Part shown: positions 55,577 through 64,000 of the stretch, in pieces
Layout: the number at the start of each line of letters is the position of its first letter
Numbering within the stretch: position 1 is the first letter of the stretch
Origin: Labilithrix sp.
GTDB taxonomy: Bacteria; Myxococcota_A; Polyangia; Polyangiales; Polyangiaceae
Length of the DNA stretch: 64,000 bases
Reading direction: 5' to 3'
Assembly: GCA_019637105.1 (NCBI GenBank)
Contig: JAHBWF010000012.1
Location: 1 to 64,000, forward strand
The notes under the pieces: model-generated
Database searches by the model: none
Seen by the model: the letters and a program-made list of their open reading frames with translations, nothing else
Told to the model about the DNA's origin: nothing
Program-made: the position numbers and the translations under genes

Positions 55577-56122
55577 TCAGGGAGCGACGGTGTGCATCAC
55601 GCGGTAGACGACGATCGCCGCCAGCGCGATGACGAAGACGAACAGCACGAGCGCGGGCATCGACAGCTTGCCGATCGCCTTGCGCTGCGCGAGCAGCTCC
55701 GGCGACGGCGGCACGCGGCGCGAGCGCACGCGCGCCAGGTTCAGCACGACGTCGAGCTTGGTGAGAAACTCGGTGTACTCGTCGGCGGTGATCTCGAGCG
55801 GGCGGCGGAACCGGAGCTCGTGGAGCACGGCCACGTGCTCGAACGTCCGGACCTCCGCGAACGACGTCACCGGATCGACCGTCCCCGCGACGACCACGGC
55901 GTACCCCTGGCGCCGGGGCACGAGGCGGATGCTCTGCCGGGCCTGCGCGCCGCCGCCCGTCGACGGTCCCTCGGGCCCCTTCAGATCGACGCGGTAGTCG
56001 CCGGCGCCCATGTGGAAGCCGTCGAAGCCGTCCGTCACCGTCTCCGCGAGCGACGCCGCTTGATTGGCGACCTGCGTACGAAGCGCCTCGAGCTCGCGTT
56101 CACGTTCGCTGTCCAGACTCAC
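55577..56122 (-). CDS. Tail-anchored protein, short paralog
   Basis: 181 residues, colinear with the C-terminal 165 residues of the protein at 54510. Shared blocks are LRTQVANQAASLAETVTDGF, GAGDYRVDLKGPEGPSTGGG, IRLVPRRQGYAVVVAGTV, LRFRRPLEI and PPSPELLAQRKAIGK. A single C-terminal helix (MPALVLFVFVIALAAIVVYRV) acts as tail anchor. It lacks the long disordered N-terminus of its sister. The two arose by tandem duplication. No catalytic motif is evident; function unknown. Confidence 0.7.
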   Translation of the reverse strand: MSLDSERERELEALRTQVANQAASLAETVTDGFDGFHMGAGDYRVDLKGPEGPSTGGGAQARQSIRLVPRRQGYAVVVAGTVDPVTSFAEVRTFEHVAVLHELRFRRPLEITADEYTEFLTKLDVVLNLARVRSRRVPPSPELLAQRKAIGKLSMPALVLFVFVIALAAIVVYRVMHTVAP

Positions 56123-56187
56123 GATCGCTCAATATACTCGTGACGACGCGAGAGAAGGACGCTTTCGCGCTCTACGCCCGGCGAAGC

Positions 56188-56271
56188 GGGCCGGCGTCGC
56201 TGGGCCATCGTAGCTGGGCCGGCATCGATGGGCCATCGTAGCTGGGCCGGCGTCGATGGGCCATCTTAGCT
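56188..56271. repeat. Three 28-bp tandem repeats
   Basis: Units at 56188-56215, 56216-56243 and 56244-56271 differ at only a few positions, and a partial copy (GGGCCGC) follows. Each unit is two related 14-mers of the form GGGCCGGCRTCGMT and GGGCCATCKTAGCT. They fill part of the 219-bp gap between the short tail-anchored paralog and the HAD gene, with no unique spacers and no cas genes nearby. Confidence 0.85.
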
Positions 56272-56341
56272 GGGCCGCTTTCTCACGCCCGGACGTCCTC
56301 GAGCCTGCGGCGCCGGCGTCGCGGCCCGCGCGCGCGCCGGA

Positions 56342-57115
56342 TCACGCCCGCTCGAGCACGACGAGCTCCGGGACCTCGGCCGCGCGCTCGACGAGGCGCG
56401 CCTTCGGCCGTACCGCCACCGGGTGCCGCGCCTCGCGGAGCATGGCCACGTCGAAGGCGTTGTCGCCGAACGCCGCGTAGAGGACCCGCTCGGCGCCGAG
56501 CCGCGCGCGGAGGTGCGTCACCTTCCCCGGACCGTACGGGATGGGCCGCTCGACCGACGACTGGACGATCCCGACCGCGTCGTACGCCTCGCGCGCCGCC
56601 ATCGCGTTCGCGAGGTCGATCCCGACGACGCGCGCGGCCTGCTCGACGATCGCGCGAGGCGAGGCGCTCACGAGGAGCACGTCGATCCCGACGCGCCGCG
56701 CGTGCTCGACGACGTGGATCGCCTCGCCGTGGAGACGGTCGCGGAGGCCGATGCTGACGACGACCCCTTCGCAGAACCGATCGAGCTCGGCGCGAGACCA
56801 GCCGGCGGCGGCCCACGTCATGATCTCGCAGACGCGCTCCTCGGGGAAGCTTCCCGCGAGGTACGCCGCGTGGATCCGCCGCGCGATCGCGCGCGGGTCG
56901 CCCGACGCGTCGATCCCCTCCTCCGCCGCCTCGCGGACGAGCGCGTCGCGCGCCGCGTCGCGCACGCCCCGCGCGAGCAGCGCCTCGAAGAAGTCCTCGC
57001 CCACGTCGCCGGACCAGAGCGTGCCGTCGCCGTCGAACGCGATCGCGCCGCCCGGCTCGCGCGCCCGCGCCTCGTCGATCGCGAGGACGATCTCGTTGAC
57101 GCTGACCGTACGCAC
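56342..57115 (-). CDS. HAD-superfamily phosphatase (SerB-like)
   Basis: 257 residues from GTG 57115 (MRTVSVNEI-type start, written VRTVSVNEI). Motif I is IAFDGDGTLWSGD with Asp29 nucleophile and Asp31 acid/base. Motif II is LLVSASPRAIV, and motif IV FGDNAFDVAML. The helical cap region between about 45 and 120 fits the phosphoserine-phosphatase-like (IB) class. The leader before motif I is about 25 residues longer than minimal forms. Substrate is not certain: phosphoserine or another small phosphate ester is possible. There is no serine-biosynthesis neighbour. Confidence 0.8.
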   Translation of the reverse strand: MRTVSVNEIVLAIDEARAREPGGAIAFDGDGTLWSGDVGEDFFEALLARGVRDAARDALVREAAEEGIDASGDPRAIARRIHAAYLAGSFPEERVCEIMTWAAAGWSRAELDRFCEGVVVSIGLRDRLHGEAIHVVEHARRVGIDVLLVSASPRAIVEQAARVVGIDLANAMAAREAYDAVGIVQSSVERPIPYGPGKVTHLRARLGAERVLYAAFGDNAFDVAMLREARHPVAVRPKARLVERAAEVPELVVLERA

Positions 57116-57324
57116 CAGCGCCAGGATACGCGCCTCTCGCGTCGATCGGCATCCTCCCGGCGCGGATCGACGCCTCCCGGGTCCTCGTCGTCGCTCGTCG
57201 ACGCTCCTCGGCCTCCCCGCGCGCTCTCCGAGCGTCGAGGCCGGACGCGCTCGACCGGAGCGCGACGCCGCGCCTCTCCGATCGTCGATCGCGGGCGCCC
57301 GTCGCGGGCCGCGAGCGTTCGCGA

Positions 57325-59286
57325 TCAGCGCGGTCGGCGACCGCGCGGACCACGCGCGAGCGGCGGACCGCCGCGCTTCGGGCGGACGGCGCGCGCCGCG
57401 GCGTGGACGCGATCGGCCGCCCCCTCGAACGGGACGAGCGCGTTCGGACCGTGGCCGATGAGGTCGCGGCGGCCGACCTCGATCAGCGCCTGGCGCGCGA
57501 GCGGCCAGTGCTGCGGATCCCAGTAGAAGACGAGGGCCTTCATCATGCGCTTCTCGCGGAGATCGCGCGCGGTGTAGACCGGCTCGTTCGTCAGCGGGTC
57601 GAGGCCCGTGTAGAACATCGTCGTGGCGACGGCCATCGGCGTCGGGATGAAGTCCTGCACCTGACGCGGGCGCATGTTGTTGCGCTTCAAGTAGAGCGCG
57701 AGCTCGACCGTGTCCTTCAGCGTCGAGCCGGGGTGCCCGGTGATGAAGTACGGGACGAGGTACTGCTGCTTGCCGGCCTTCTCGCTCGCCTGACAGAAGG
57801 CCTGCGCGAAGCGCTCGTACGTCTCGATGCCGGGCTTCTTCATCTTGTCGAGCACGCGCGGATCGTTGTGCTCGGGCGCGACGGAGAGCTGACCGCCGGT
57901 GTGGTGCTGCGCGAGCTCGGCGACGAACTCGGGGCTCCTGTCGGCGAGGTCGTAGCGCACGCCGGACGCGATGAAGACGCGCTTGATCCCCCTCTCGCGC
58001 CGCACCGCGCGCATCAGCGAGAGCAGCGGACCGTGATCGGTGACGAGGTTCTCGCAGATCCCCGGGTGGACGCACGACAGCCGCCGACACGCGCTCTCGG
58101 TGCGCTCGTCCTTGCAGGTCATCTTGTACATGTTGGCGGTGGGGCCGCCGAGATCGGTGAGCACCCCGGAGAACCCGGCGGAGCGCGAGAGCTCGCGCAC
58201 CTCACGCAGGACGCTCGCCTCGCTCCGGCTCTGGATGACGCGGCCCTCGTGCTCGGTGATGCTGCAGAACGTGCAGCCGCCGAAGCAGCCGCGCATCGTC
58301 ACGATCGAGTGCTTCACCGTCTCGAAGGCGGGGATCCCCTCGTCCGCGTACGACGGGTGCGGCGCGCGGGCGAACGGGAGGTCGTAGAGGCCGTCCATCT
58401 CCTCTTCGGAGAGCGGGAGCGCCGGCGAGTTGAAGTAGACGGCCTCGTCGCCGTGCGGCTGGAGGATCGGGCGACCGTTGTGCGGGTTGGTCTCGTACTG
58501 GAAGGCGCGGCTCATCCGCGCGAAGGCCTCCTTGTCCCGCGCGACCTCCTCGTAGGACGGGAGGACGACGACCTTCCTGTCCGCGACGAAGCGGCTCGGG
58601 TCCGCCGCGATCGGCTCCCACGCGCGGCGGTTCTTCTTCACGTGGGCGGTGCCGCGGACGTCGGTGAGGTCCTGGACCTTCTCGCCCGCGTCGAGCCGGC
58701 GCGCGATCTCCCACGCGGGACGCTCGCCCATCCCGAAGACGAGGAGATCGGCCTTCGCGTCGAGCAAGATCGACCGGCGCACCTGATCCGACCAGTAGTC
58801 GTAGTGGGCGATCCTCCGGAGCGACGCCTCGATGCCGCCGAGGACGACGGGGAGCCCGGGGAACGCCTGCCGGCAGAGGTTCGAGTAGACGATGCTCGCG
58901 CGGTTCGGGCGGAGGTTCGCCCGCCCGCCCGGCGAGTACTGATCCTCCGAGCGGACCTTCTTCTGCGCCGTGAGCTTGTTGAGCATCGAGTCCAGGTTGC
59001 CCGCGCTCACGCCGACGAAGAGGCGCGGCCGCCCCATCCGCGCGACGTCGGCCGGCGAGTCCCAGCGCGGCTGCGCGATCACGCCGACCTTGTAGCCGCG
59101 CCCCTCGAGGAAGCGCGCGACGAGGATGGGGCCGAACGCCGGGTGATCGACGTAGGCGTCGCCGCTCACGATCAGGATGTCGAGCTCGTCCCAGCCGCGC
59201 GCGCGCATCTCCTCGCGCGTCGTCGGGAGGAAGCGCGGGCGCCCGGCCGCGCTGGGCTTCTTACCGATCTGGACGAGGTTCGACAT
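57325..59286 (-). CDS. ygiQ: YgiQ-family radical SAM protein
   Basis: 653 residues from ATG 59286 (MSNLVQIGKK). The N-terminal part has the UPF0313 hallmarks FLPTTREEMRARGWDELDI, VSGDAYVDHPAFGP and VVLGGIEASLRRIAHYDYWSD. The radical SAM cluster motif is MRGCFGGCTFCSI (CxxxCxxC, about residues 331-338). The C-terminal half has TANMYKMTCKD, VAPEHNDPRVLDKMKKP and TGHPGSTLKDTVELALYLK. A basic Arg/Pro/Gly tail of about 25 residues is extra. The family binds a [4Fe-4S] cluster and SAM, but its reaction is unknown. It is divergent from the GpsA-like gene. Confidence 0.93.
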   Translation of the reverse strand: MSNLVQIGKKPSAAGRPRFLPTTREEMRARGWDELDILIVSGDAYVDHPAFGPILVARFLEGRGYKVGVIAQPRWDSPADVARMGRPRLFVGVSAGNLDSMLNKLTAQKKVRSEDQYSPGGRANLRPNRASIVYSNLCRQAFPGLPVVLGGIEASLRRIAHYDYWSDQVRRSILLDAKADLLVFGMGERPAWEIARRLDAGEKVQDLTDVRGTAHVKKNRRAWEPIAADPSRFVADRKVVVLPSYEEVARDKEAFARMSRAFQYETNPHNGRPILQPHGDEAVYFNSPALPLSEEEMDGLYDLPFARAPHPSYADEGIPAFETVKHSIVTMRGCFGGCTFCSITEHEGRVIQSRSEASVLREVRELSRSAGFSGVLTDLGGPTANMYKMTCKDERTESACRRLSCVHPGICENLVTDHGPLLSLMRAVRRERGIKRVFIASGVRYDLADRSPEFVAELAQHHTGGQLSVAPEHNDPRVLDKMKKPGIETYERFAQAFCQASEKAGKQQYLVPYFITGHPGSTLKDTVELALYLKRNNMRPRQVQDFIPTPMAVATTMFYTGLDPLTNEPVYTARDLREKRMMKALVFYWDPQHWPLARQALIEVGRRDLIGHGPNALVPFEGAADRVHAAARAVRPKRGGPPLARGPRGRRPR

Positions 59287-59483
59287 CGAGGTCCACGCTC
59301 GCGGTCTCACGACGAGCCGCCGCGGCGCTCACCATGGCGCAAAACGCCTTGCCGGGCCACTGTTCGCGCTCCCGGCGCCTCCGCGCCCTCCCGGGCCCTC
59401 GTCGCGACGGGGCGAACCCCGGCCGGGGGCGCCGCACTCCGGCGCCGTCCTCTCCGCGGGAGCGTGATACTTCTGGCTGAGCC

Positions 59484-60464
59484 ATGGAAGCGGTCAACCA
59501 GCGTAGGGTGGCGATCATCGGGGGAGGCGCCTGGGGGCTCGCGCTCGCGTCGGCCGCGGCGCGCGCGGAGAGCGACGTGGTCCTGCTCTCACGGCGCGAG
59601 CTGAACGGAGCGCTGCCGCGCGGCGTGCGCGTCGTCCGCGAGATGAGGGAGGCGGCCAAGCACGCGCGCCTGGTGGTGCTCGCGGTGCCGTCGAGCGTCG
59701 CTCGCGTCGTGGCCCGGGAGCTCGGCGATCACCTCGACGGCGCCCACTACGTCGTCCACGGCGTCCGCGGCCTCGTCCACGACGACGATCGCTCCGATCC
59801 CGAGGACCTCCGCACGATCTCCGAGGTCATCCGCGAGGAGACGCCGGTCCGGCGCACCGGCGCGCTCGGCGGCCCGGCGCTCGCGCAGGACATCCTCGCG
59901 GGCAAGCCGTCGGTGGTCGTCGTCGGGTCGCGCTACCCCGAGGTCTCCGAGGTCACGACCGCCGCGCTGAGCTCACCGACGCTCCGGATCTACCCCACGA
60001 CCGATCTCCGCGGCGTCGAGTGGGCGAGCGCGCTCGTCGGGTGCCTCACGATCGCGATCGGCTACGCGCAGGCGATGAACACGAGCGCCGGCCTCGTCGC
60101 CGCCTTGATCTCGCGCGCCGTCGGGGAGGCCTCGCGCATCGCGGCGGCGGCGGGCGGCGAGGAGAAGACGCTCCTCGGGCTGGCCGGGTACGGCGACCTC
60201 CTCGCGTCGATCGCGCAGACCGAGCGTCCCGAGGTGCTCGTCGGTCAGGCCCTCGCGAAGGGCCTCCCGCCGGAGGAGGCCGCGAAGGCCGCGGAGCTCC
60301 GCGTCGAGGCCCTGGAGCTCATCCCGTTCGTCACGCGCTGGGCCGAGGCCGCCGGCGTGCGCGCCCCGATCTTCCGCGCGCTCGCGGCCGGCGTCGTCGA
60401 GGGCAAGAAGGCCGACGCGATCCTGCACGAGCTGATGACGCTGCCGATCGAGCACCGCGCCTGA
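59484..60464 (+). CDS. GpsA-like protein lacking both catalytic lysines
   Basis: 326 residues. The NAD-binding start VAIIGGGAWGLALASAAA, the GGPALAQDILAGKPS block and the helical C-terminal domain place it in the NAD-dependent glycerol-3-phosphate dehydrogenase family. The usual active-site lysine of the TKG motif is His92 (VVHGVRGL). The second one, in the ALKN motif, is Val185 (SALVGCLTIAIG). The late S-R-N triad reads TERPEV. It is therefore unlikely to be a normal dehydrogenase. It may reduce or bind a different substrate, or be a regulatory relative. No phospholipid gene lies beside it. Confidence 0.8.
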   Translation: MEAVNQRRVAIIGGGAWGLALASAAARAESDVVLLSRRELNGALPRGVRVVREMREAAKHARLVVLAVPSSVARVVARELGDHLDGAHYVVHGVRGLVHDDDRSDPEDLRTISEVIREETPVRRTGALGGPALAQDILAGKPSVVVVGSRYPEVSEVTTAALSSPTLRIYPTTDLRGVEWASALVGCLTIAIGYAQAMNTSAGLVAALISRAVGEASRIAAAAGGEEKTLLGLAGYGDLLASIAQTERPEVLVGQALAKGLPPEEAAKAAELRVEALELIPFVTRWAEAAGVRAPIFRALAAGVVEGKKADAILHELMTLPIEHRA

Positions 60465-60565
60465 GCGCGCGCTCGCTCGGCGAAACGCCGCGAGCCCGGA
60501 CCGAGCGCCGGGCGGCGATCGATCCGAGCTCACGGGCGCTCACGTCGTCCGAGTCGAGGCCGGGT

Positions 60566-61873
60566 TCACTCCTCGATGCAGTAGAGCGCGCGCGCGTAGT
60601 CGCACATCCCGCCGCCCTGGTTGAACCACCAGTGCCAGGTCTGCGCGACGGTCCCGCTGTGCCCCGTGGCGGTTTGATAGTTGCTCGTGCTCGACGTCCA
60701 GTTGAGGCAGGTGTTCGCGCTCGCCTCTCCGCCCCAAGCGACGCCGGTCCAGGCCTGTTCGCTGGAGCTGTAGGCGATGACGGCCCCGGTCTGCGTCTGG
60801 TTGATCGCGGCGTCCAGCGAGGTGCTCGACAGGAGCTGCTGCCAGCTCTTCGCCACCACGGTGCCGTCCACCCGGACGAACTTGCCGTCGGTCACGAGGT
60901 AGTTGCTGGGCTTCGTCGTCGAGCTCCCGATGAGCGCCTTGAAGCTCTTGCTCGCGAACGCCGGGTTCTGCGCCTTGGCCGCCTGGCACTTGGCGTGGGC
61001 GCCGCTCACGCCGCCGAGGTTGCCCGTCCACTTGCTCGAGGTCACGAAGATCGTCCGCGAGCGCACCGGCGGCGCGTCCTTGCAGACCCAGGCGCTCTGC
61101 GTGATCTCGCTCGAATCGAGGATCCCGTTGCGGTTCGCGTCGATGCCGGCGTCGATCCGGATGCCGCCGGCCTCGCACTTCGCGTCGCCGAGCGCGAGGG
61201 TCGTCGACTTGACGAGCGACGTGAAGCCGATCGCCCCCGCTCCGCCCTTGTCGCCGCCCGCGCCGGTGTCGCCCTTGTCGCCCTTGTCGCCCGCCGCGCC
61301 CTTGTCGCCCGCCCTGCCCTTGTCGCCCTGCTCTCCGGCCGCGCCTTGCGCGCCGCCTTCGCCCGCCCTGCCCTTGTCGCCCGTCGCGCCGGTGTCGCCC
61401 TTCTCGCCCTCGTCGCCCTCGTCGCCCTTGTCGCCCGCCGCGCCCACGTCGCCCTGCGCCCCCTTGTCGCCGACGGCGCCCTCCAGGCCCGTCGCGCCGC
61501 GGTCGCCCTTGTCGCCCTTCGCGCCGCGGTCGCCCTTGTCGCCCGTCGCGCCGGTCTCCCCCGCCGCGCCCTGGTCGCCCCGAGCGCCCGCCGCGCCGCG
61601 CGGCGCGTCCGGGAAGATGACCTCCTGCCACGAGCCGTCGAGGCACGCGACGATCCGCTTCTCGTCGACGACGTACGCCAGCATCGCCTCCGTCGACGCG
61701 TCGCACGCAGGGAGCTCGCCGCGCGTCCGGACCTCGAGCTTGTCGAGAGAGACGCCCGTGGCCGCCTGCTCGCGGACGGGCGAAGGATCGTCGCTGCACC
61801 CTCCCACCATCGCCGAGACCATCGTCGCGAGAACCAACGACATACCCACACCAATCGTTCGCATCGACCCCAT
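60566..61873 (-). CDS. Collagen-like lipoprotein with DUF1554-type C-terminal domain
   Basis: 435 residues from ATG 61873; ATG 61864 (MRTIGVGM) is equally likely because the paralog conserves it. The lipobox is MVGGC near residue 26. A 60-residue head with two cysteines (ELPACD, VACLDG) precedes about 41 uninterrupted Gly-X-Y triplets (GDKGDRG, GATGDKG). After the triplets come a calcium-loop-like DANRNGILDSSEI and CKD, then a C-terminal domain of about 165 residues (FVTSSKWTGNLGGVSGAHAKCQ ... GWWF-like QTWHWWFNQGGGMCDYARALYC). That domain resembles DUF1554 of Leptospira lipoproteins, which is C-type-lectin-like. It is probably a trimeric surface stalk with an adhesive tip. Confidence 0.8.
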   Translation of the reverse strand: MGSMRTIGVGMSLVLATMVSAMVGGCSDDPSPVREQAATGVSLDKLEVRTRGELPACDASTEAMLAYVVDEKRIVACLDGSWQEVIFPDAPRGAAGARGDQGAAGETGATGDKGDRGAKGDKGDRGATGLEGAVGDKGAQGDVGAAGDKGDEGDEGEKGDTGATGDKGRAGEGGAQGAAGEQGDKGRAGDKGAAGDKGDKGDTGAGGDKGGAGAIGFTSLVKSTTLALGDAKCEAGGIRIDAGIDANRNGILDSSEITQSAWVCKDAPPVRSRTIFVTSSKWTGNLGGVSGAHAKCQAAKAQNPAFASKSFKALIGSSTTKPSNYLVTDGKFVRVDGTVVAKSWQQLLSSTSLDAAINQTQTGAVIAYSSSEQAWTGVAWGGEASANTCLNWTSSTSNYQTATGHSGTVAQTWHWWFNQGGGMCDYARALYCIEE

Positions 61874-61909
61874 TCCTACCTTTCGACTCCGTCGTTCCTC
61901 TCTCCCTAA

Positions 61910-62919
<1,010 letters not shown>

Positions 62920-63036
62920 CCTGACTTTCTCGACGTTTCGTCGTCGCTCGAGTCAAGAACGGGCCGGCGCGCCGAAGGTTAAGGCGACCGCGAACGGCGA
63001 GGCGTCGCGCCGGGCGCGGCACCGCGACCGTGGCGC

Positions 63037-63504
63037 TCAGCGGCCGCGCTTGGCGATCCACGCGTCGAGGCCGCGCGCGCCCTGCTTTCGGATCGCGCTC
63101 TTCAGGAAGGGCGTCCACCCGAAGAGCTTGCCGGGGACGCCCAGCGCCATCCCGCTCCACCGCCGGAGGTCGAAGCGATCGACGTGCTCGACGATCTCGC
63201 CGTCGGCGAAGCGGAAGGTCGCGTCGATGACGTTGTGGACCCGCCTGCCCGCAGCGCCGAAGGAGTAGCGGGCCTCCCAGCGCGCCGAGCCGCGCTCGCC
63301 GTCGGCCTTCACGTCGCGGAACGTGATCTCGAGGTCCTCGCCGCGCTCGCAGAGCATCCGCCACATGGCCTTCGCCCGCTCGCCGCGGAGGTCGGTGAAG
63401 ACCGGATCGGAGAAGCGGACGTCGTCGGCGTAGCACGCGACCATGCCCTCGGCGTCGCGACGGGAGAACGACTCGTAGAAGGAGGTGATCAGCGCTGCGC
63501 TCAC
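63037..63504 (-). CDS. NTF2/SnoaL-like protein
   Basis: 155 residues from GTG 63504, which overlaps the preceding stop (GTGA). The fold pattern is clear: FYESFSRRDAEGMVACYADDVRFSDPVFTDLRG, then LEITFRDVKADGERGSARWEARYSF, and VIDATFRFADGEIVEHVDRFDLRRW. These are the cone-shaped alpha+beta barrel blocks of the SnoaL-like/NTF2 superfamily, in which members act as isomerases, hydrolases or binding proteins. The C-terminal 30 residues (GKLFGWTPFLKSAIRKQ) are common in this subgroup. The catalytic role is unknown. Translational coupling ties it to the gene cut by the right edge. Confidence 0.85.
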   Translation of the reverse strand: MSAALITSFYESFSRRDAEGMVACYADDVRFSDPVFTDLRGERAKAMWRMLCERGEDLEITFRDVKADGERGSARWEARYSFGAAGRRVHNVIDATFRFADGEIVEHVDRFDLRRWSGMALGVPGKLFGWTPFLKSAIRKQGARGLDAWIAKRGR

Positions 63505-64000
63505 GTGTCCTCCGAGGCGCCGCGCGCGGGCGCGTCCGCCGGCGAGATCGACGCGGTGTGAATGGCGACGCCCATGCGCTCGCGGAGGACGCCGTAGCGC
63601 TCCGACGCCGTGAAGGTGAGCAGGTCTCCGCGCTTCGTCTCGGCGGTGAGCTCGCCGATGGTCCGGGTCTCGTCCTTCATCAATCGCGAGGCCGTGCGGA
63701 GATCGCCGGCGAGCAAGAGGCCGACGCGCGCGGCGGTGAGCTCGACGCCGCGGATCCAGGCGAGCAGATCGAGGCGCCCGCCGCGCGCGTCGAGTCGCGC
63801 GACGATCTCCTCGAGCGCGGCCGTCTGGTCCTCCGTGAGGCGCTCGGCGAGCGCGTCGGCGACGCGGCTCTCCACGCCCGCCGCCGGGACGGTGATGGCG
63901 GGGATGACCACGCGCACGGCGGCGAGGACGAGCGCCGACAGCTCCGCGAGCGTCGGGAAGAAGACGAGCGGGTAGTGCGCCGCCCGGTAATAGGTGAGGT
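63501..64000 (-). CDS. C-terminal domain of a second giant-TPR-like protein, 5' end outside window
   Basis: The frame stays open to the right edge, so only about 165 C-terminal residues are visible. A GTG at 63917 is not needed as start, because conserved sequence continues upstream (LTYYRAAHYPLVFFPTLAELSALV). The region aligns with the C-terminus of the 1928-residue TPR protein at 35671: FFPTLAELSALVLAAVRV against FFTSVAEMTSLLNMAVRV, VELTAARVGLLLAGD against AELSSMRAGLLIAGD, and a closing RMGVAI against AIGVAV. Both are therefore members of one myxobacterial family. Function unknown. Confidence 0.75.
   Translation of the reverse strand, partial: LTYYRAAHYPLVFFPTLAELSALVLAAVRVVIPAITVPAAGVESRVADALAERLTEDQTAALEEIVARLDARGGRLDLLAWIRGVELTAARVGLLLAGDLRTASRLMKDETRTIGELTAETKRGDLLTFTASERYGVLRERMGVAIHTASISPADAPARGASEDT

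Noticed and set aside
56188-56271. CRISPR-like array of 28-bp repeats
   Set aside because: Units are directly adjacent without unique spacers, there are only three, and no cas genes are nearby.

Overview
The window is very G+C-rich with almost no non-coding space. It looks like chromosomal DNA of a myxobacterium (Myxococcota, probably a Polyangia-type lineage). That placement is inferred from gene content: eukaryote-like Ser/Thr kinases beside polysaccharide genes, a giant TPR protein, collagen-like lipoproteins, a complete isc operon and arginine genes of the acetylcitrulline type. I see no rRNA, tRNA, insertion sequence, phage gene or CRISPR array. The outermost genes are cut by the window edges.

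Positions 1-20800 form a surface-polysaccharide neighbourhood. A minus-strand operon (8910 down to 1595) encodes a Ser/Thr kinase, a GT-C glycosyltransferase fused to an acyltransferase-3 domain, an ATP-grasp ligase and a GT2 glycosyltransferase fused to a hexapeptide acyltransferase. Around it lie a Wzx-like flippase, an outer-membrane beta-barrel, a Wzz-like co-polymerase without kinase domain, a second membrane kinase, a Wzy/WaaL-like membrane protein, a CE2-type esterase lipoprotein and a small BY-kinase-like protein with no usable P-loop. A histone-H1-tailed small protein sits in the middle. No Wza/OPX protein or priming transferase is visible here.

Positions 21074-28148 form a tightly packed plus-strand signalling operon: porin, tiny PstS-like periplasmic protein, hybrid histidine kinase with three receiver domains, CheR and a receiver/histidine kinase. 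The last three genes overlap by ATGA. A GH5-like lipoprotein and a small membrane protein follow.

Positions 29712-35496 (minus) hold an isc Fe-S cluster assembly operon in the order MerR-type regulator, iscS, iscU, iscA, hscB, hscA, fdx. The regulator ends in a four-cysteine motif and replaces the usual IscR. Two matching palindromes and a promoter-like dyad lie in the divergent spacer, across from a 1928-residue TPR protein. Frataxin (cyaY) and apaG follow the TPR gene.

Positions 44304-51098 (plus) hold arginine and carbamoyl-phosphate genes: N-acetylornithine carbamoyltransferase, bifunctional N-acetylglutamate synthase/kinase, argC and carB. Strong hairpins lie in two of the junctions. 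The set implies arginine synthesis through N-acetylcitrulline.

Positions 51152-64000 hold two acyl-CoA dehydrogenases flanking a lipoprotein, two tail-anchored paralogs, a 28-bp tandem repeat, a HAD phosphatase, a YgiQ radical SAM protein, a GpsA-like protein lacking both catalytic lysines, two collagen-like lipoproteins (one with a DUF1554-like domain), an NTF2-like protein, and at the right edge the C-terminus of a paralog of the giant TPR protein.
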